Shown piece after piece: positions 35,269 to 44,876 of a stretch of DNA of 64,000 bases (position 1 is its first letter; each line of letters opens with the position of its first letter). Origin of the DNA: Bacteroidota bacterium (GTDB taxonomy: Bacteria; Bacteroidota; Ignavibacteria; Kapaibacteriales; HRBIN21); the NCBI GenBank assembly GCA_030550275.1, contig JAUQPR010000008.1:1-64000 (forward strand). The letters are read 5' to 3'. The notes beneath the pieces were generated by a model that made no database searches, had not been told where the DNA came from, and saw only the letters and a list, made by a program, of their open reading frames with translations. The translations under genes were made by a program, and so were the position numbers.

Positions 35269-37155
35269 CTACTGCTGCTGGAGCAATGCTTCCAGCCGGT
35301 CCTGGATATCGCGCAGATACAACTCCTCGGAACTGAAGCCCGTGGAGCGGAACTGCAGGCGACCAGAGCGGTCAAGGTAGAGCTGGGTTGGGATTCCCGT
35401 CACGCCGAAGCCCAGCGGCAGCACGTCCGCCAGGTCCAGGTACACGGGGAAGGTGTACTGCGGGTTGTTGCGCAGAAACTCCTGCACGACCTTCTGCCGC
35501 TCGGGCGTGCGCTCCCAGACGTTGAGCACGAGGATGGCGACATCTTCGCGCTCGCGGTACAAGTCCCAGAGCTTCTGCAGGCTGGGGAAGGAGCGCAGAC
35601 ACGGCTGGCACCAGGTCGCCCAGAGGTCCACAAGCACGACCTTCCCGCGCAGTTGGCGCAGCCGGAGGGAATCCCCCGTGAGCGAGTACACGAGGCTATC
35701 CACCACGGTTGGGGGGTCCCAATCCAGACGCTCATTCCACAGCTTTGCCCGCCGGAGCTGGGCAGCGTGCTCCTGAAGGCGCAACATCTCGGCTTGCATC
35801 CGGGCGCTATCGGGTTCGACCACCTGCAGGAAGAGCTCACGGAACTGCGCCCACAGGGTGTCGCTGTCTCTGGATTGCAGCAGCGCCTCGGTGCAGATGC
35901 CAAAGGCATTCTTGTGCTGCCCGAGCACGCGCAGCGCCTCGACGAGCTCCTCGGCTAACTCCGTGGGGAAGCGGTCGCCGTAGGTGGACCAGGCTTCGCG
36001 GTAGCGTTCGATGGCTTCCTCCACGCGGCGCTCCTGCCGCAGGAAGCGCGCCTGCAGTGCAAGGAGCCGCGCATGGAGCAGGCGGTCGCTATCGCTCCAT
36101 TCCACCGTGCTGCGGTAGCGGGGCTTGCGCTGCATGCGCCCCATGCGCTGCTCCTGGAAGCGCGCCATCATCAGCCGCACCCAGGGAGCAGCCCTCTGGC
36201 TCTCCCTTCGGTTCAACCAGTAGTGGACGAGCTCGGCATAAGCGGCTGCCGGCACCCGTGGGAAGCGCCGGAAGAGTTGCTCCACCTCCTCCGGGCGCTC
36301 ATTCTGCAGGAGTGCCCGCACCAACAGCACGTACACGTGCTCGTAGCCCGGGGAGTTGGGGAACATCCGCAGGAAGCGCTCGGCAGTGGCGTAGTACTGC
36401 TGCGCTACGGCTGCGCGGTTGAGTCGCACCAGCAGAATCTCCTCCCCCAGCTCCCACGTGGGGAACTCCTTCAGGATGCGCTCCTCGAGCCGCTCCATGC
36501 GGTCGGACTCCCCCAGTACATTCAACGCCCACAGAGCTGCTCGCATGTTCCCCTCCGTCTCCGGATAGGGCTGGGCGAGCAGCTCCCGAAGCTGCTGCTG
36601 TTGTGCTGCACGTTCGAGCTTGCGCAGCCGCCCTCGGACGGCAAGCAGCCACACCCGCGCGGCGAAATGCTCCGGACGCAGCTCTACGACCTGCTGGAGC
36701 AAGCGTTCGGCTTCCCATAGGTCTGGAGCGCGCCGCCAGCTCTCCTCCTGCAGCGTCCCAAAGCGCGACAGCGCCGCCCGCAGAAGCGCTTCCGGGCACG
36801 GACTGCCGCCGCAGTGCACCAGAATCTCCCAGAACCTGCCTCCACGCGTGTCGAAGGTCCGTCCATTGCCCACCTTGCCCAGCACGAACACCGTCGCCGT
36901 ATCCAGCCGGAAGGCTGCTGCGTAGAGCTTTCGCGTGCGCTGGTACTCCAGCTCCACCTCCTGCAGCGTTGGGTAGCCGCGTTCGGCATCGAATTCGTAA
37001 GCATAGAGCCAGAGCGGCTCCCCGGGGGCAAAGCGTGCAGAATCCGGAACGTACTCAACCGAAATCGAAGCCCCGCGCTGCGGCTTTTCCGGAACCCAAC
37101 GGAGCTCCCCGGCAACGGCAATGCCGGAGAGCAGCAGTAACGCAATCGCCCACAT
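35269..37155 (-). CDS. Exported TPR protein with C-terminal thioredoxin (TlpA/ResA-like) domain
   Basis: The 628-residue protein has a signal peptide, an N-terminal beta region of about 100 residues, and a helical region (about 150-450) with repeated 34-residue-like helix pairs rich in Leu, Ala and Arg. The C-terminal 150 residues are a thioredoxin fold with VDLWATWCQPCLRSFPSLQKLW and the cis-proline loop TGIPTQLYLD. The CxxC pair predicts redox activity outside the cytoplasm. Such proteins often reduce cytochrome apoproteins or fold surface proteins, but the target is unknown. Confidence 0.8.
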   Translation of the reverse strand: MWAIALLLLSGIAVAGELRWVPEKPQRGASISVEYVPDSARFAPGEPLWLYAYEFDAERGYPTLQEVELEYQRTRKLYAAAFRLDTATVFVLGKVGNGRTFDTRGGRFWEILVHCGGSPCPEALLRAALSRFGTLQEESWRRAPDLWEAERLLQQVVELRPEHFAARVWLLAVRGRLRKLERAAQQQQLRELLAQPYPETEGNMRAALWALNVLGESDRMERLEERILKEFPTWELGEEILLVRLNRAAVAQQYYATAERFLRMFPNSPGYEHVYVLLVRALLQNERPEEVEQLFRRFPRVPAAAYAELVHYWLNRRESQRAAPWVRLMMARFQEQRMGRMQRKPRYRSTVEWSDSDRLLHARLLALQARFLRQERRVEEAIERYREAWSTYGDRFPTELAEELVEALRVLGQHKNAFGICTEALLQSRDSDTLWAQFRELFLQVVEPDSARMQAEMLRLQEHAAQLRRAKLWNERLDWDPPTVVDSLVYSLTGDSLRLRQLRGKVVLVDLWATWCQPCLRSFPSLQKLWDLYREREDVAILVLNVWERTPERQKVVQEFLRNNPQYTFPVYLDLADVLPLGFGVTGIPTQLYLDRSGRLQFRSTGFSSEELYLRDIQDRLEALLQQQ

Positions 37156-37174
37156 CGCTTCCTCTGCGGCTGTT

Positions 37175-38038
37175 CTACGGTGCTTCCTCGTACGGTGCCC
37201 CAAGGCTATGAACCCGTGCAAGGCGTTCACGCAAGTACTCAAACGCCGAGTGCGGATCGCTGACGTAGCAGAAGAGCTGCAGGTCCTCCGGCGATATCGT
37301 CCCCTGCTCCACCAGGAATTCGAAGTTGATTGCCTTGCGCCAGAACTCCTCTCCGTAGAGCAGAATCGGGAGCGGGCGGCGGATCTTGCGTGTCTGCACG
37401 AGCGTGAGCACCTCCATGAGCTCGTCCATCGTCCCGAAGCCGCCGGGGAAGAGCACCATTGCCTTGGACAGGTAGACGAACCAGAACTTGCGCATGAAGA
37501 AGTAGTGGAACTCGAAGTTCAGCTCGGGCGTGATGTAGGGATTGGCAACCTGCTCATGTGGCAGGCTGATGCCCAGCCCGATGGAGATGCCACCGGCTTC
37601 GTACGCGCCGCGATTGGCTGCCTCCATGATGCCGGGTCCGCCGCCGGAGCAGATGACGAACCGGCGTGCAGGCGGCAACGTCAGCGACCACTCGGTGATG
37701 AGCCGGGCAAGGGTGCGCGCATCCTCGTAGTAGCGCGTCAGCGGTCGAATCCGCTCCAGCTCCCGGAGACGCTGCTCCAGGTGCGCCCGCTGCCGATTGT
37801 CCGACCACTGGAGCTGCGCTTGCAGCGCCGACCACTGGTGCTGAAACTCCTCCTCCGACAGGCAGCGCGCCGAGCCCCAGAAGACTACGGTGTTGCGGAT
37901 CCGCATGCGGCGGAACCGGTGCTCCGGATAGAGATACTCCGCCAGGATGCGCAACACACGGGCATCCCGACTGTGGACGAACTCCGGGTTATCGTACGCC
38001 TTCGGCGGACGCTGCCCAGCGGGAAGCTTGTCCTCCAT
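37175..38038 (-). CDS. LOG family protein (nucleoside-5'-monophosphate phosphoribohydrolase type)
   Basis: The 287-residue protein carries ICSGGGPGIMEAANRGA and LFPGGFGTMDELMEVLT, the paired motifs of the LOG family. This family was long misannotated as lysine decarboxylase. Members cleave nucleoside monophosphates to the base and ribose phosphate, including cytokinin precursors in plants. An N-terminal extension of about 90 residues precedes the core, a form common in Bacteroidota. Substrate is unknown. The gene follows the FolM-like reductase by seven bases. Confidence 0.85.
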   Translation of the reverse strand: MEDKLPAGQRPPKAYDNPEFVHSRDARVLRILAEYLYPEHRFRRMRIRNTVVFWGSARCLSEEEFQHQWSALQAQLQWSDNRQRAHLEQRLRELERIRPLTRYYEDARTLARLITEWSLTLPPARRFVICSGGGPGIMEAANRGAYEAGGISIGLGISLPHEQVANPYITPELNFEFHYFFMRKFWFVYLSKAMVLFPGGFGTMDELMEVLTLVQTRKIRRPLPILLYGEEFWRKAINFEFLVEQGTISPEDLQLFCYVSDPHSAFEYLRERLARVHSLGAPYEEAP

Positions 38039-38045
38039 CGGTTCC

Positions 38046-38753
38046 TCAGCGCAAGTGGTACCCTCCATCCACCAGCAGGCACTGTCCCGTGATGTACGGG
38101 GTGGCTGTTGCAAAGAAGTAGACGGCATCAAAGACGTCTTGTGCCCCTCCGTAGCGCCGAGCTGGGATGCGCTCCACAGGCACCGGAAGTGTCTCCCCTG
38201 GTTCCAACTGCAGGATGCCGGGGCAAACGGCGTTGACCGCAATGCGCGGTGCCAGCTCCAGCGCCAGGTTCCGTGTCAACTGCAGCAGCGCTGCCTTGGA
38301 TACGTTGTAGGGCAAGCGCCCGCGCCAGCTCTCCAGCGCCCCCACCGACGCGATGTTGATGATGCGTCCGCTGCCCTGCTGCACCTGGGCGAAGACTTGG
38401 CTGGTGTAGAGGCTCGCGCTGAGATTGCTCTCCAGCGTCTGCTGCCAGAGCTCAGCCGTGAGGCTCTCCAGCGGAGTCCGCGGCGGGAAGACACCAGCAT
38501 TGTTGACCAGCACGTCCGGCACGCCGAGCTGCAGCGCCTCTTCAAAGGCAGCCCGAACCTGGAGCGGCTGCGAGAGCTCAGCGCGGACGGCAACGGCACG
38601 GCGCCCCTGCCGCGCGATCTCTTGCACCACCGCTTGCGCCTCGTCGGCATGGCTACGGTAGTGCACCACGACATCCCACCCTCGGCGGGCGAACTCTACG
38701 GCGAGCAGCCTCCCCAGCCGCCGCGCCGCACCCGTGATGAAGACGATGGGCAT
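38046..38753 (-). CDS. Short-chain dehydrogenase/reductase, possibly FolM/pteridine-reductase-like
   Basis: The 235-residue SDR protein has an N-terminal TGAARRLGR. This fits TGxxxRxG, the altered nucleotide-binding motif of pteridine reductases and FolM rather than the usual TGxxxGxG. NNAGVFPP, IASVG and YNVSKAA, the active site, follow, and then GQCLLVDGG. A role in reducing dihydropterins or folates is inferred from this motif. Support comes from its neighbour YgfZ, a folate-binding protein, but sugar or lipid reductases are possible. Confidence 0.78.
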   Translation of the reverse strand: MPIVFITGAARRLGRLLAVEFARRGWDVVVHYRSHADEAQAVVQEIARQGRRAVAVRAELSQPLQVRAAFEEALQLGVPDVLVNNAGVFPPRTPLESLTAELWQQTLESNLSASLYTSQVFAQVQQGSGRIINIASVGALESWRGRLPYNVSKAALLQLTRNLALELAPRIAVNAVCPGILQLEPGETLPVPVERIPARRYGGAQDVFDAVYFFATATPYITGQCLLVDGGYHLR

Positions 38754-38757
38754 CGGC

Positions 38758-39747
38758 TCACCTGTTTGGACCGTCGGCTGAGCACAGCTCCAGCGGGAGC
38801 TCCTCGCCCGTCGGCGTCCGAGCAGAGAGAGCACCCCGCTCCAGGTACTCCCTGCGCACGTACCCCAGGGCAACCCATCGCTGGAGCCACGGTGCAGGAG
38901 CAGCACTGGTAAGCTCTCCTGCAAAGGCTTCCCCGCAAAGGAGCTGCATGCCGGGATGGAGTGGCTCCCGTGCGCACACCCGCACCAGGCGACGCTGCAC
39001 CTTGCCGTAGGTCTGCAGCCGCGCCAGCACCTCTTGCCCTACGTAGCAGCCCTTGTCCAGGCTGACAAGCCCCTCCAGCCCCGCCTCGAAGGGGTTGTAC
39101 TCCTGACGCCACTCGGCTCCCCAGCGCCCAATACCGGCGAGAATCCGCAGCGCCTCCGCTGTTGGCTCGTCCACCGTTGGAATTCCCGCAAGCCGCCTCT
39201 CGAGCTCTTCGTGCACGGATTCCGCCACAAGCAGCGCCACTCCATGTGCGCGGAGCCCCGGAATGGCGACCACGTGCACCGGGATACCCTCCAGCTCCAC
39301 CATTGCCCAATCCCCCCATGCAAGCCGTTGCGGCAAGCGCAGCTCCTTGCCCAGCAGCGCGGAGAGCTCCTCGGCGCTCCGGATGCCATGCAGCTCCATC
39401 CCAGTCCAGCGTTCCGGGGGTGCAAGTTCGAGGTCCTCGGTAAAGTGATGCTGCCGCAGCCAGCGCCAGATGAGCTCGCCCGCACCCGGGGAGAGCAGCA
39501 GCTCCACCTCCTCCGCCCCAGTGCGCAGGAGGCAAGCAACGTCCAGAATGCGCGCCTTCTCGGTGACAAAGACCGTTGCCATGCCTGCGCCGGGTTCGAG
39601 CCCGCGCAGGTCAGCGGTGCTCATTCGCTGGAGGAAATCCAGGCAATCGCGCCCCCGCAGCCGAATCCGATCGCGCGCAGCCCGAATGCGCAACGGCACA
39701 ACAGGCTCCGGGCTATCACTCCTGCCGTGGCGTTGGCGTGCAGGCAT
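38758..39747 (-). CDS. ygfZ: YgfZ/GcvT-like folate-binding protein
   Basis: YgfZ helps maintain certain iron-sulfur enzymes, such as MiaB, in a folate-dependent way. The 329-residue protein has the GcvT-like fold and the defining KGCYVGQE signature at residues 232-239. An N-terminal FLQRMSTADLRGLEPG and a YVRREYL segment near the end also fit. The ATG at 39747 lies 32 bases inside the preceding YkoF-like gene, so the start is somewhat uncertain. It is four bases upstream of the FolM-like gene. Confidence 0.87.
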   Translation of the reverse strand: MPARQRHGRSDSPEPVVPLRIRAARDRIRLRGRDCLDFLQRMSTADLRGLEPGAGMATVFVTEKARILDVACLLRTGAEEVELLLSPGAGELIWRWLRQHHFTEDLELAPPERWTGMELHGIRSAEELSALLGKELRLPQRLAWGDWAMVELEGIPVHVVAIPGLRAHGVALLVAESVHEELERRLAGIPTVDEPTAEALRILAGIGRWGAEWRQEYNPFEAGLEGLVSLDKGCYVGQEVLARLQTYGKVQRRLVRVCAREPLHPGMQLLCGEAFAGELTSAAPAPWLQRWVALGYVRREYLERGALSARTPTGEELPLELCSADGPNR

Positions 39748-39970
39748 TGGTGAGCGTGAGCGTCATGACCACGACCCCATGGCGAGCCGCAGCAAGGAAG
39801 GCTTGCCGAAGCGCCTCGAAGAGCGCGTCGAGCTCTCCGGTCAACTCCGTGTGCATCGGCTGCACATCGGCACTAAGTCCGGAGTGGGTGAGCACCTCGA
39901 TGGCGTCCTCGATCGCGCGGTAATCGGGCTGGCGCAGTGGGTAGACGGCAACGGTTGCGGAGACCATCAT
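39716..39970 (-). CDS. YkoF/MTH1187-like thiamine-binding protein
   Basis: The product, 84 residues, matches the small ferredoxin-like fold of the MTH1187/YkoF family, with VSATVAVYPLRQ at the start, VQPMHTELTGELDALF, and VVMTLTLTN at the end. Related proteins bind hydroxymethylpyrimidine or thiamine. The ATG at 39970 follows a GGAG sequence and overlaps the methyltransferase stop as ATGA. A second, upstream ATG at 39982 lacks this. Confidence 0.72.
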   Translation of the reverse strand: MMVSATVAVYPLRQPDYRAIEDAIEVLTHSGLSADVQPMHTELTGELDALFEALRQAFLAAARHGVVVMTLTLTNACTPTPRQE

Positions 39971-40650
39971 GGCTTGCTCCATCGTAGAATGACCATCGCT
40001 GGTGGATTGCCCGCTCGGCGTCCGGCAGCATCGGCTTCTTCAAAGGGTTCGGCTGCTGTAGGGGCGCAGAATACCGCTGATGCCCGTGCCTGCGCTGGCA
40101 GTCCGACCATCTCTTCGAGCTCCTCGGGCGTGTAGAAGCGTGCCGTGCTCCAGGGGACCTCACCGCGGCGCCCCAGCCAGCAGTAGAGTGCCGCCCATGG
40201 GCTGTGCGCATGCAGCAACGCCACAATCAGGAAACCACCCGAGCGGAGCACCCGGAGTGCCTCCCGCAGCGCACGCTGTGGCTCGGCAACGAACTCCAGC
40301 GTTGCAAAGAGGAGCACGCACTCATGCGCACCATCGGGAAAGGGCAGCAGCGAAGCATGCGCAGCGAGCCACTCCACGCTCAAGCCGGAGGTCCGCTCCA
40401 CCCCATAGCGCCGCATCGCCGCCGAGGGCTCAACGGCGATGACGGAATAGCCCTTCCGGGCGAGCCAGGCGCTCACCCGACCGGTCCCAGCACCTACCTC
40501 CACAACAACACTCTGCGGCGGCAGCGGCAAGAGGAGCTGCTCCAATGCCGCCAGCTCCCGCGCCTCCACAAACGCCCCCAGTGGGGTTTCGTACCACCGG
40601 TCGTATGCGGCAGCGACCTGCTCCAGCTCGAACGGGTTGAACTCCACCAT
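39967..40650 (-). CDS. SAM-dependent class I methyltransferase
   Basis: The product (227 residues) has the SAM-binding VVEVGAGTGRVSAWLARKG, the acidic IAVEPSAAM strand, and LLPFPDGAHECVLLFATLEF. These are the typical motif I, II and IV positions of the Methyltransferase 11 family. No substrate-specific features stand out. It lies three bases after a large exported protein and overlaps the thiamine-binding-like gene. Confidence 0.82.
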   Translation of the reverse strand: MVEFNPFELEQVAAAYDRWYETPLGAFVEARELAALEQLLLPLPPQSVVVEVGAGTGRVSAWLARKGYSVIAVEPSAAMRRYGVERTSGLSVEWLAAHASLLPFPDGAHECVLLFATLEFVAEPQRALREALRVLRSGGFLIVALLHAHSPWAALYCWLGRRGEVPWSTARFYTPEELEEMVGLPAQARASAVFCAPTAAEPFEEADAAGRRAGNPPAMVILRWSKP

Positions 40651-40653
40651 CCC

Positions 40654-42813
40654 TCAGCGCAGAATGCGCACCGGTACGCTAAGCACTGCGTTCGGGGACT
40701 TCAGCAGCAGCCGGTAGAGCCCCGAGGGCATCTCCTCGGTGGAGAACCGCAGCACCGGTGCATCCCAGGGGAGGCGCCATCGCGCAACGGTGCGCCCGAG
40801 GAGATCGTGCAACTCCACGTGCAGCCACTGCTTACGGAAGGCTTCGGGCAGCTCCACTTCAACCCACCCGCGCGCCGGCTGTGGGAAGATGCGCACCGGA
40901 GCTGCACCGCCGTAGTGCTCGACATCGGAGACGAGCTCGATGTCCTCATCCTTGCGCGGCACCAGCTTGTAGTTGCCGAAGCTGTAGAAGAGAATGCCCC
41001 GCAGCACCCGAATGCGCTGCCCACGCTGCAGGACGCGCTTCCCATCGGTGCCGCGTGTGCCGTAGCTGGTGGCTCCATCGTCGGTCTCTACGCGCAGCCG
41101 TGCACTTGCCTCCTGTGGGGTGTCGAAGAGCTCGGCGTCCACGACCGTAAACTCGCCGAAGTTCGAGGGGGCATCGGCATTGGAATCGGCAACGACGCAA
41201 TCACGCAGCTCCACAAGCATGCTCTCCCAGCCTTCGGCGGGCATCTCGCCCTGGCGCCGTCCGGCAATCTCCCGTGTGGTCACCAAGACGGGCGGCACGG
41301 TATTGCCCGAAGAGATGAATCCGCCATCCCCGTTGCGGTCTACCAGCGCCAGCGCCGTCAGTGCGGTCACCTGCCGGTCCTGCGCCCGCGCTCCCAGCTC
41401 GGCAACGATGCCAGAGACGCGGATCCGGTCCCCACGCCGGAAGCTGCGCAGCGGGTCGGTCGTTGCGCTCGTGTGCAGCCAGATGCCGGAGAAGGCAACA
41501 GTGTCGTCCTGCATGTACATGCGCGGCGAGGCGTTGTTCGGGATATCGGAGGTGTCCGCCGTGATGACGCCCTCGACCGTCACGCGGAAGCCCACGTATC
41601 CGGAGGAGCCATCGGGATTGAGCGTGTGGCGGATGTCGGCAATCTTGGGCGCGCGGTCGAGCACTTTGTAGAAGTAGACCCCGCTGACGGGCATGCGCAC
41701 ACGGGTTCCAGCGCTGTCGGTCACTTCAACCCAATAGGCGACGAGCGATTCCGCCGGCTGTGGCGGGATCTCAGCCTGGAAGAGTGTGTCGCCCAGCGCC
41801 TGAGCCGTCAGCACCGTGGTATCCTGCCCCCGAACGTACACCAGGCGCACCGCGCTCACGGGGTAATCCCCACGGCGGACCCCAATCCGAATGGGAACCG
41901 GCTCCGCAGAGCTGGGGAACGGACGCGCAGGATCGCGGCTCACCGAGGTGATCACCGGTGGAGCTGTCCCCAGCTCGACGTCCTCCGGATACACGGGCGT
42001 GAGCATGAACGACTGCGGCTGCCCACCAACGGTGCTGGCGGTGATGTAGCCCCGAATGCGCCGGATGCGCTGCCCAACCGGATAGGGCACAAACTCCCGT
42101 AACCGGTGCGCCCGCGTGGTGAAGTAGCCCGATTGGTCGCGCATGTACATCTGGTTGCCCTGGTCGTCCGAGAGCACAATGACGGGCTGATTGGCAACAA
42201 CGGTGACATTGTGCAGCTCCACGAGCATGCCGACATAGCGCGAACCGCTGGCGATATTGGGAACGCCGCTCCCCACTGGACCGGTGTAGAAGTCCGAGAT
42301 CTGCACCGGAATGGGTTGTGGCAGCGGGCGCTCGTAGTCGAGGAACTCCACTGGTCGGGCAGCCGCACCGGTGATGACCTCCGCCTGGGTCGGACCCAGC
42401 CGGTTCCGCACAGGATCGGCGCTGGTGGGGAAGTTCGTAATGCGCACCAGCACCTCGATGTAGTCCCCTGGGCGGATGCGGTCGAAGTAGGTGCTCGTCA
42501 CCGTTGTATCGGCTTGGAGCACGTTGATGCCGGCGTAGGCGGTGAGCTCCGGATTGGAATCGCGCAGGAAGGTCACCCAACGCGCTCCCGCCCACAGCAA
42601 CGGACGCCGGTCGCTCACAGGGTCCAGCACCGGCGGCACGGTGACGACACCCACCAGCAGCACCGTATCCCCCAGCCGTGGCGAGAGCAGCGAACCGACG
42701 GCGAGGGAATCCGGCGGCAGCGTCATAATCTCATGCACGTGCAGCCGAGGGTAGTTCTGCGCCCACAGACTCGCGCACAGCAGCGCAGCGATTCCGTACA
42801 TGCGCCATGCCAT
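40654..42813 (-). CDS. Exported protein with OB-fold-like repeats and type IX sorting domain
   Basis: The 719-residue protein has a signal peptide ending ASLWAQ. It contains at least two regions resembling the extracellular OB-fold domains of secreted nucleases (VGMLVELHNVTVVANQPVI and later VTVEGVITADTSDI). The C-terminal 90 residues read VRIFPQPARGWVEVEL, then LHDLLGRTVARW and FSTEEMPSGLYRLLL, a type A type IX C-terminal domain. No nuclease catalytic motif is visible. It is a likely PorU/PorV client on the cell surface. Confidence 0.75.
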   Translation of the reverse strand: MAWRMYGIAALLCASLWAQNYPRLHVHEIMTLPPDSLAVGSLLSPRLGDTVLLVGVVTVPPVLDPVSDRRPLLWAGARWVTFLRDSNPELTAYAGINVLQADTTVTSTYFDRIRPGDYIEVLVRITNFPTSADPVRNRLGPTQAEVITGAAARPVEFLDYERPLPQPIPVQISDFYTGPVGSGVPNIASGSRYVGMLVELHNVTVVANQPVIVLSDDQGNQMYMRDQSGYFTTRAHRLREFVPYPVGQRIRRIRGYITASTVGGQPQSFMLTPVYPEDVELGTAPPVITSVSRDPARPFPSSAEPVPIRIGVRRGDYPVSAVRLVYVRGQDTTVLTAQALGDTLFQAEIPPQPAESLVAYWVEVTDSAGTRVRMPVSGVYFYKVLDRAPKIADIRHTLNPDGSSGYVGFRVTVEGVITADTSDIPNNASPRMYMQDDTVAFSGIWLHTSATTDPLRSFRRGDRIRVSGIVAELGARAQDRQVTALTALALVDRNGDGGFISSGNTVPPVLVTTREIAGRRQGEMPAEGWESMLVELRDCVVADSNADAPSNFGEFTVVDAELFDTPQEASARLRVETDDGATSYGTRGTDGKRVLQRGQRIRVLRGILFYSFGNYKLVPRKDEDIELVSDVEHYGGAAPVRIFPQPARGWVEVELPEAFRKQWLHVELHDLLGRTVARWRLPWDAPVLRFSTEEMPSGLYRLLLKSPNAVLSVPVRILR

Positions 42814-42834
42814 TGCGGCTCCCCTTGCTTGGTT

Positions 42835-44868
42835 TCACTTGATGACGAGCAGATGCCCTACGCGGACGGCTTCGCTCTCCAGGTCCTCAGCAATGACGAG
42901 GTAGATGCCCGGGGCAATGGGCTGGTCCTTCGCCGTGAGCAGATCCCAGGCGTGCTGCCCGCCGGAGCTATGGAACGCGCTTCCAACGCCGGCAGCGGCG
43001 TACCAGCCAATCTCCTGCCCCTCTGAGCTTCCGGCGACATGCTCCAGGAGCGCAACCCGGTCCCCGGCAAGGCTCCAGATGTGGATGCGGCAGCGGCGCG
43101 GGAGGTTGTAAAAGTACACCTTCCGCCCGCGCTCGGAGCGCCCATGTTCCCAGGCGGCGCCAAGCCGGTAGGGATTCGGGTAGATGCCCACGCGCTCGAC
43201 CGTGTCCAAGCGCACCGGCGGTCGCCCCGGAATGACCAGCAGCTCCGTTGCAAGCGGGCTGGACTCCAGCGAGGGGATGCCATTGGGCTCGTCCGGCGAG
43301 CTGAATGCCGTCAGCGCGATTCGGTAGAGCCATCCATCGAGCAGGTTCCCAATGCGGTAGCGATAGACGTAGCCGACCGTATCGCCATCGAAGAAGTAGC
43401 GCACGGGCGAGCCTGAGGCATCTCGGATGCGCAGCTCCTCAAAGCCGTTGTCGTAGCCGATACCGTTGCCGGGCAGGTCCCACTGGCGCAGGAGCTGGAG
43501 CGAATCCTGCGCTGTTGCTGCCGGTCCGGCAATCCAGAGCCGGTAGCCCTCGAAGTGGCGCCGGTTGGTGAAGAGATCGCGGGAGGCTTCGGCGTTATCG
43601 CTCCAGTAGAGCATAATCTCGCCTGCGTTGATTGCCAGACGCACCCGAGGGGATTCCGGTGGCGTAGGGAGCAGGAAGCGCACGATGCTCCCATCGCCCC
43701 GGAGATCGGGTTCGTCCGGGTCCAAGCGCCCATTGCCGTTGAAATCCGTTCCGTTATAGGCCCGCTGTGCCCAATGGGCAAAGCGTAGGAGGTATACCCG
43801 GCTCTCCTCCGTGTCGGCAGCGGGGTCGCCTGGCTTCTTTGCGCAGATGACCGCAAAGCTCACGCGGATGGAATCGCCGGGGTCCAGCCGTTCAAAGGGT
43901 CCTACCCCGAGCAGGAGCGAGCGATTGCTCGGCTGGCGCAGCAGTGCACGGGCTTGGTCCAAGGAGACCTGCCCCAAGAAGCTCGATTGCAGCCGACGGT
44001 AGCGGCTGAGGTCATCCTGCGGGGATTGCGTCCACTCGTCGCCCGTGGTGTTGCGGAACTGCCAGGAGTTGAAGGTCACCGTAGCGGCAGCGGGTTCGCT
44101 GCCCAGGAACTTCAGCGCGAAGTAGCTATCCGCCAGCCCACGGTCTCCGGCAGCATCCCATTCGTAGATGAGCCGATGCTCCTCCAGGAAGCCCTCAGCT
44201 CCAGCGCTGTAGAATGCCGATCCCCGAGGCGCCACCAGGCGCGTGTTGCGCACGACGGCATCCGCCCAAAGCCCCACGTACAGACTCTCCAGCGGTGTCG
44301 CGCTGACGTTGGTGATGGTGTAGGAGAGGATGACGAAGCCATCGGCGAAGGGGAAGTTCCAAGCGTAGCTTTCCAAGCGGACCCGCAATCCCAGCGGCGT
44401 ATGGTTTGGGATGGGCTGCCCAGTGCTGGGAGCTACGCGGTTGGTATCGGTGAACTCGGCGATGAGATCCCGATGCGAGACCGCCTTGGGGCTGTAGTAC
44501 GGGTCCATAGGGAGCGAGGAGCGGATCTGCAGCGGTGTGAGCGGAGTGAATTCAAACCCTTCGCTGGAGTAGCGCACGGAAGCGACATCCACTGCGGCGG
44601 TGGAGACGGCGATGCGTTGTTCACCGCCGGCGCTGGTGCGGGCACCCACCCACAACCCTCCGATGAAGAGGTGCTCGATGCCGCTGCCGCGCGGGTACTC
44701 ACACGAAGGCTGCTGCGGCCACTTGCTGAATCCGTGTCCGATGGTGCCGAAGTTGCTCACCGTCAGCCGGATGTTGCCCACATCGGTGAAGTGGGAATCA
44801 TCCTCCAGCACCTGGGAGGCGCTCTCCAGCACCGCGATCACACCGAGCAGCAGACAGCCGTAGCGCAT
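42835..44868 (-). CDS. Large exported protein of unknown function with type IX-like C-terminus
   Basis: The 677-residue protein has a short signal peptide (MRYGCLLLGVIAVLESASQ). Its body is rich in beta strands and has a calcium-loop-like NGTDFNGNGRLDPDEPDL near residue 375. The C-terminal 100 residues contain VGIYPNPYRLG, then RCRIHIWSLAGDRV and PIAPGIYLVIA, resembling type IX sorting domains. I do not recognise a catalytic domain. A TAATTTTG promoter octamer ends only eight bases before the ATG. Confidence 0.7.
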   Translation of the reverse strand: MRYGCLLLGVIAVLESASQVLEDDSHFTDVGNIRLTVSNFGTIGHGFSKWPQQPSCEYPRGSGIEHLFIGGLWVGARTSAGGEQRIAVSTAAVDVASVRYSSEGFEFTPLTPLQIRSSLPMDPYYSPKAVSHRDLIAEFTDTNRVAPSTGQPIPNHTPLGLRVRLESYAWNFPFADGFVILSYTITNVSATPLESLYVGLWADAVVRNTRLVAPRGSAFYSAGAEGFLEEHRLIYEWDAAGDRGLADSYFALKFLGSEPAAATVTFNSWQFRNTTGDEWTQSPQDDLSRYRRLQSSFLGQVSLDQARALLRQPSNRSLLLGVGPFERLDPGDSIRVSFAVICAKKPGDPAADTEESRVYLLRFAHWAQRAYNGTDFNGNGRLDPDEPDLRGDGSIVRFLLPTPPESPRVRLAINAGEIMLYWSDNAEASRDLFTNRRHFEGYRLWIAGPAATAQDSLQLLRQWDLPGNGIGYDNGFEELRIRDASGSPVRYFFDGDTVGYVYRYRIGNLLDGWLYRIALTAFSSPDEPNGIPSLESSPLATELLVIPGRPPVRLDTVERVGIYPNPYRLGAAWEHGRSERGRKVYFYNLPRRCRIHIWSLAGDRVALLEHVAGSSEGQEIGWYAAAGVGSAFHSSGGQHAWDLLTAKDQPIAPGIYLVIAEDLESEAVRVGHLLVIK

Positions 44869-44876
44869 TGCGGGTG

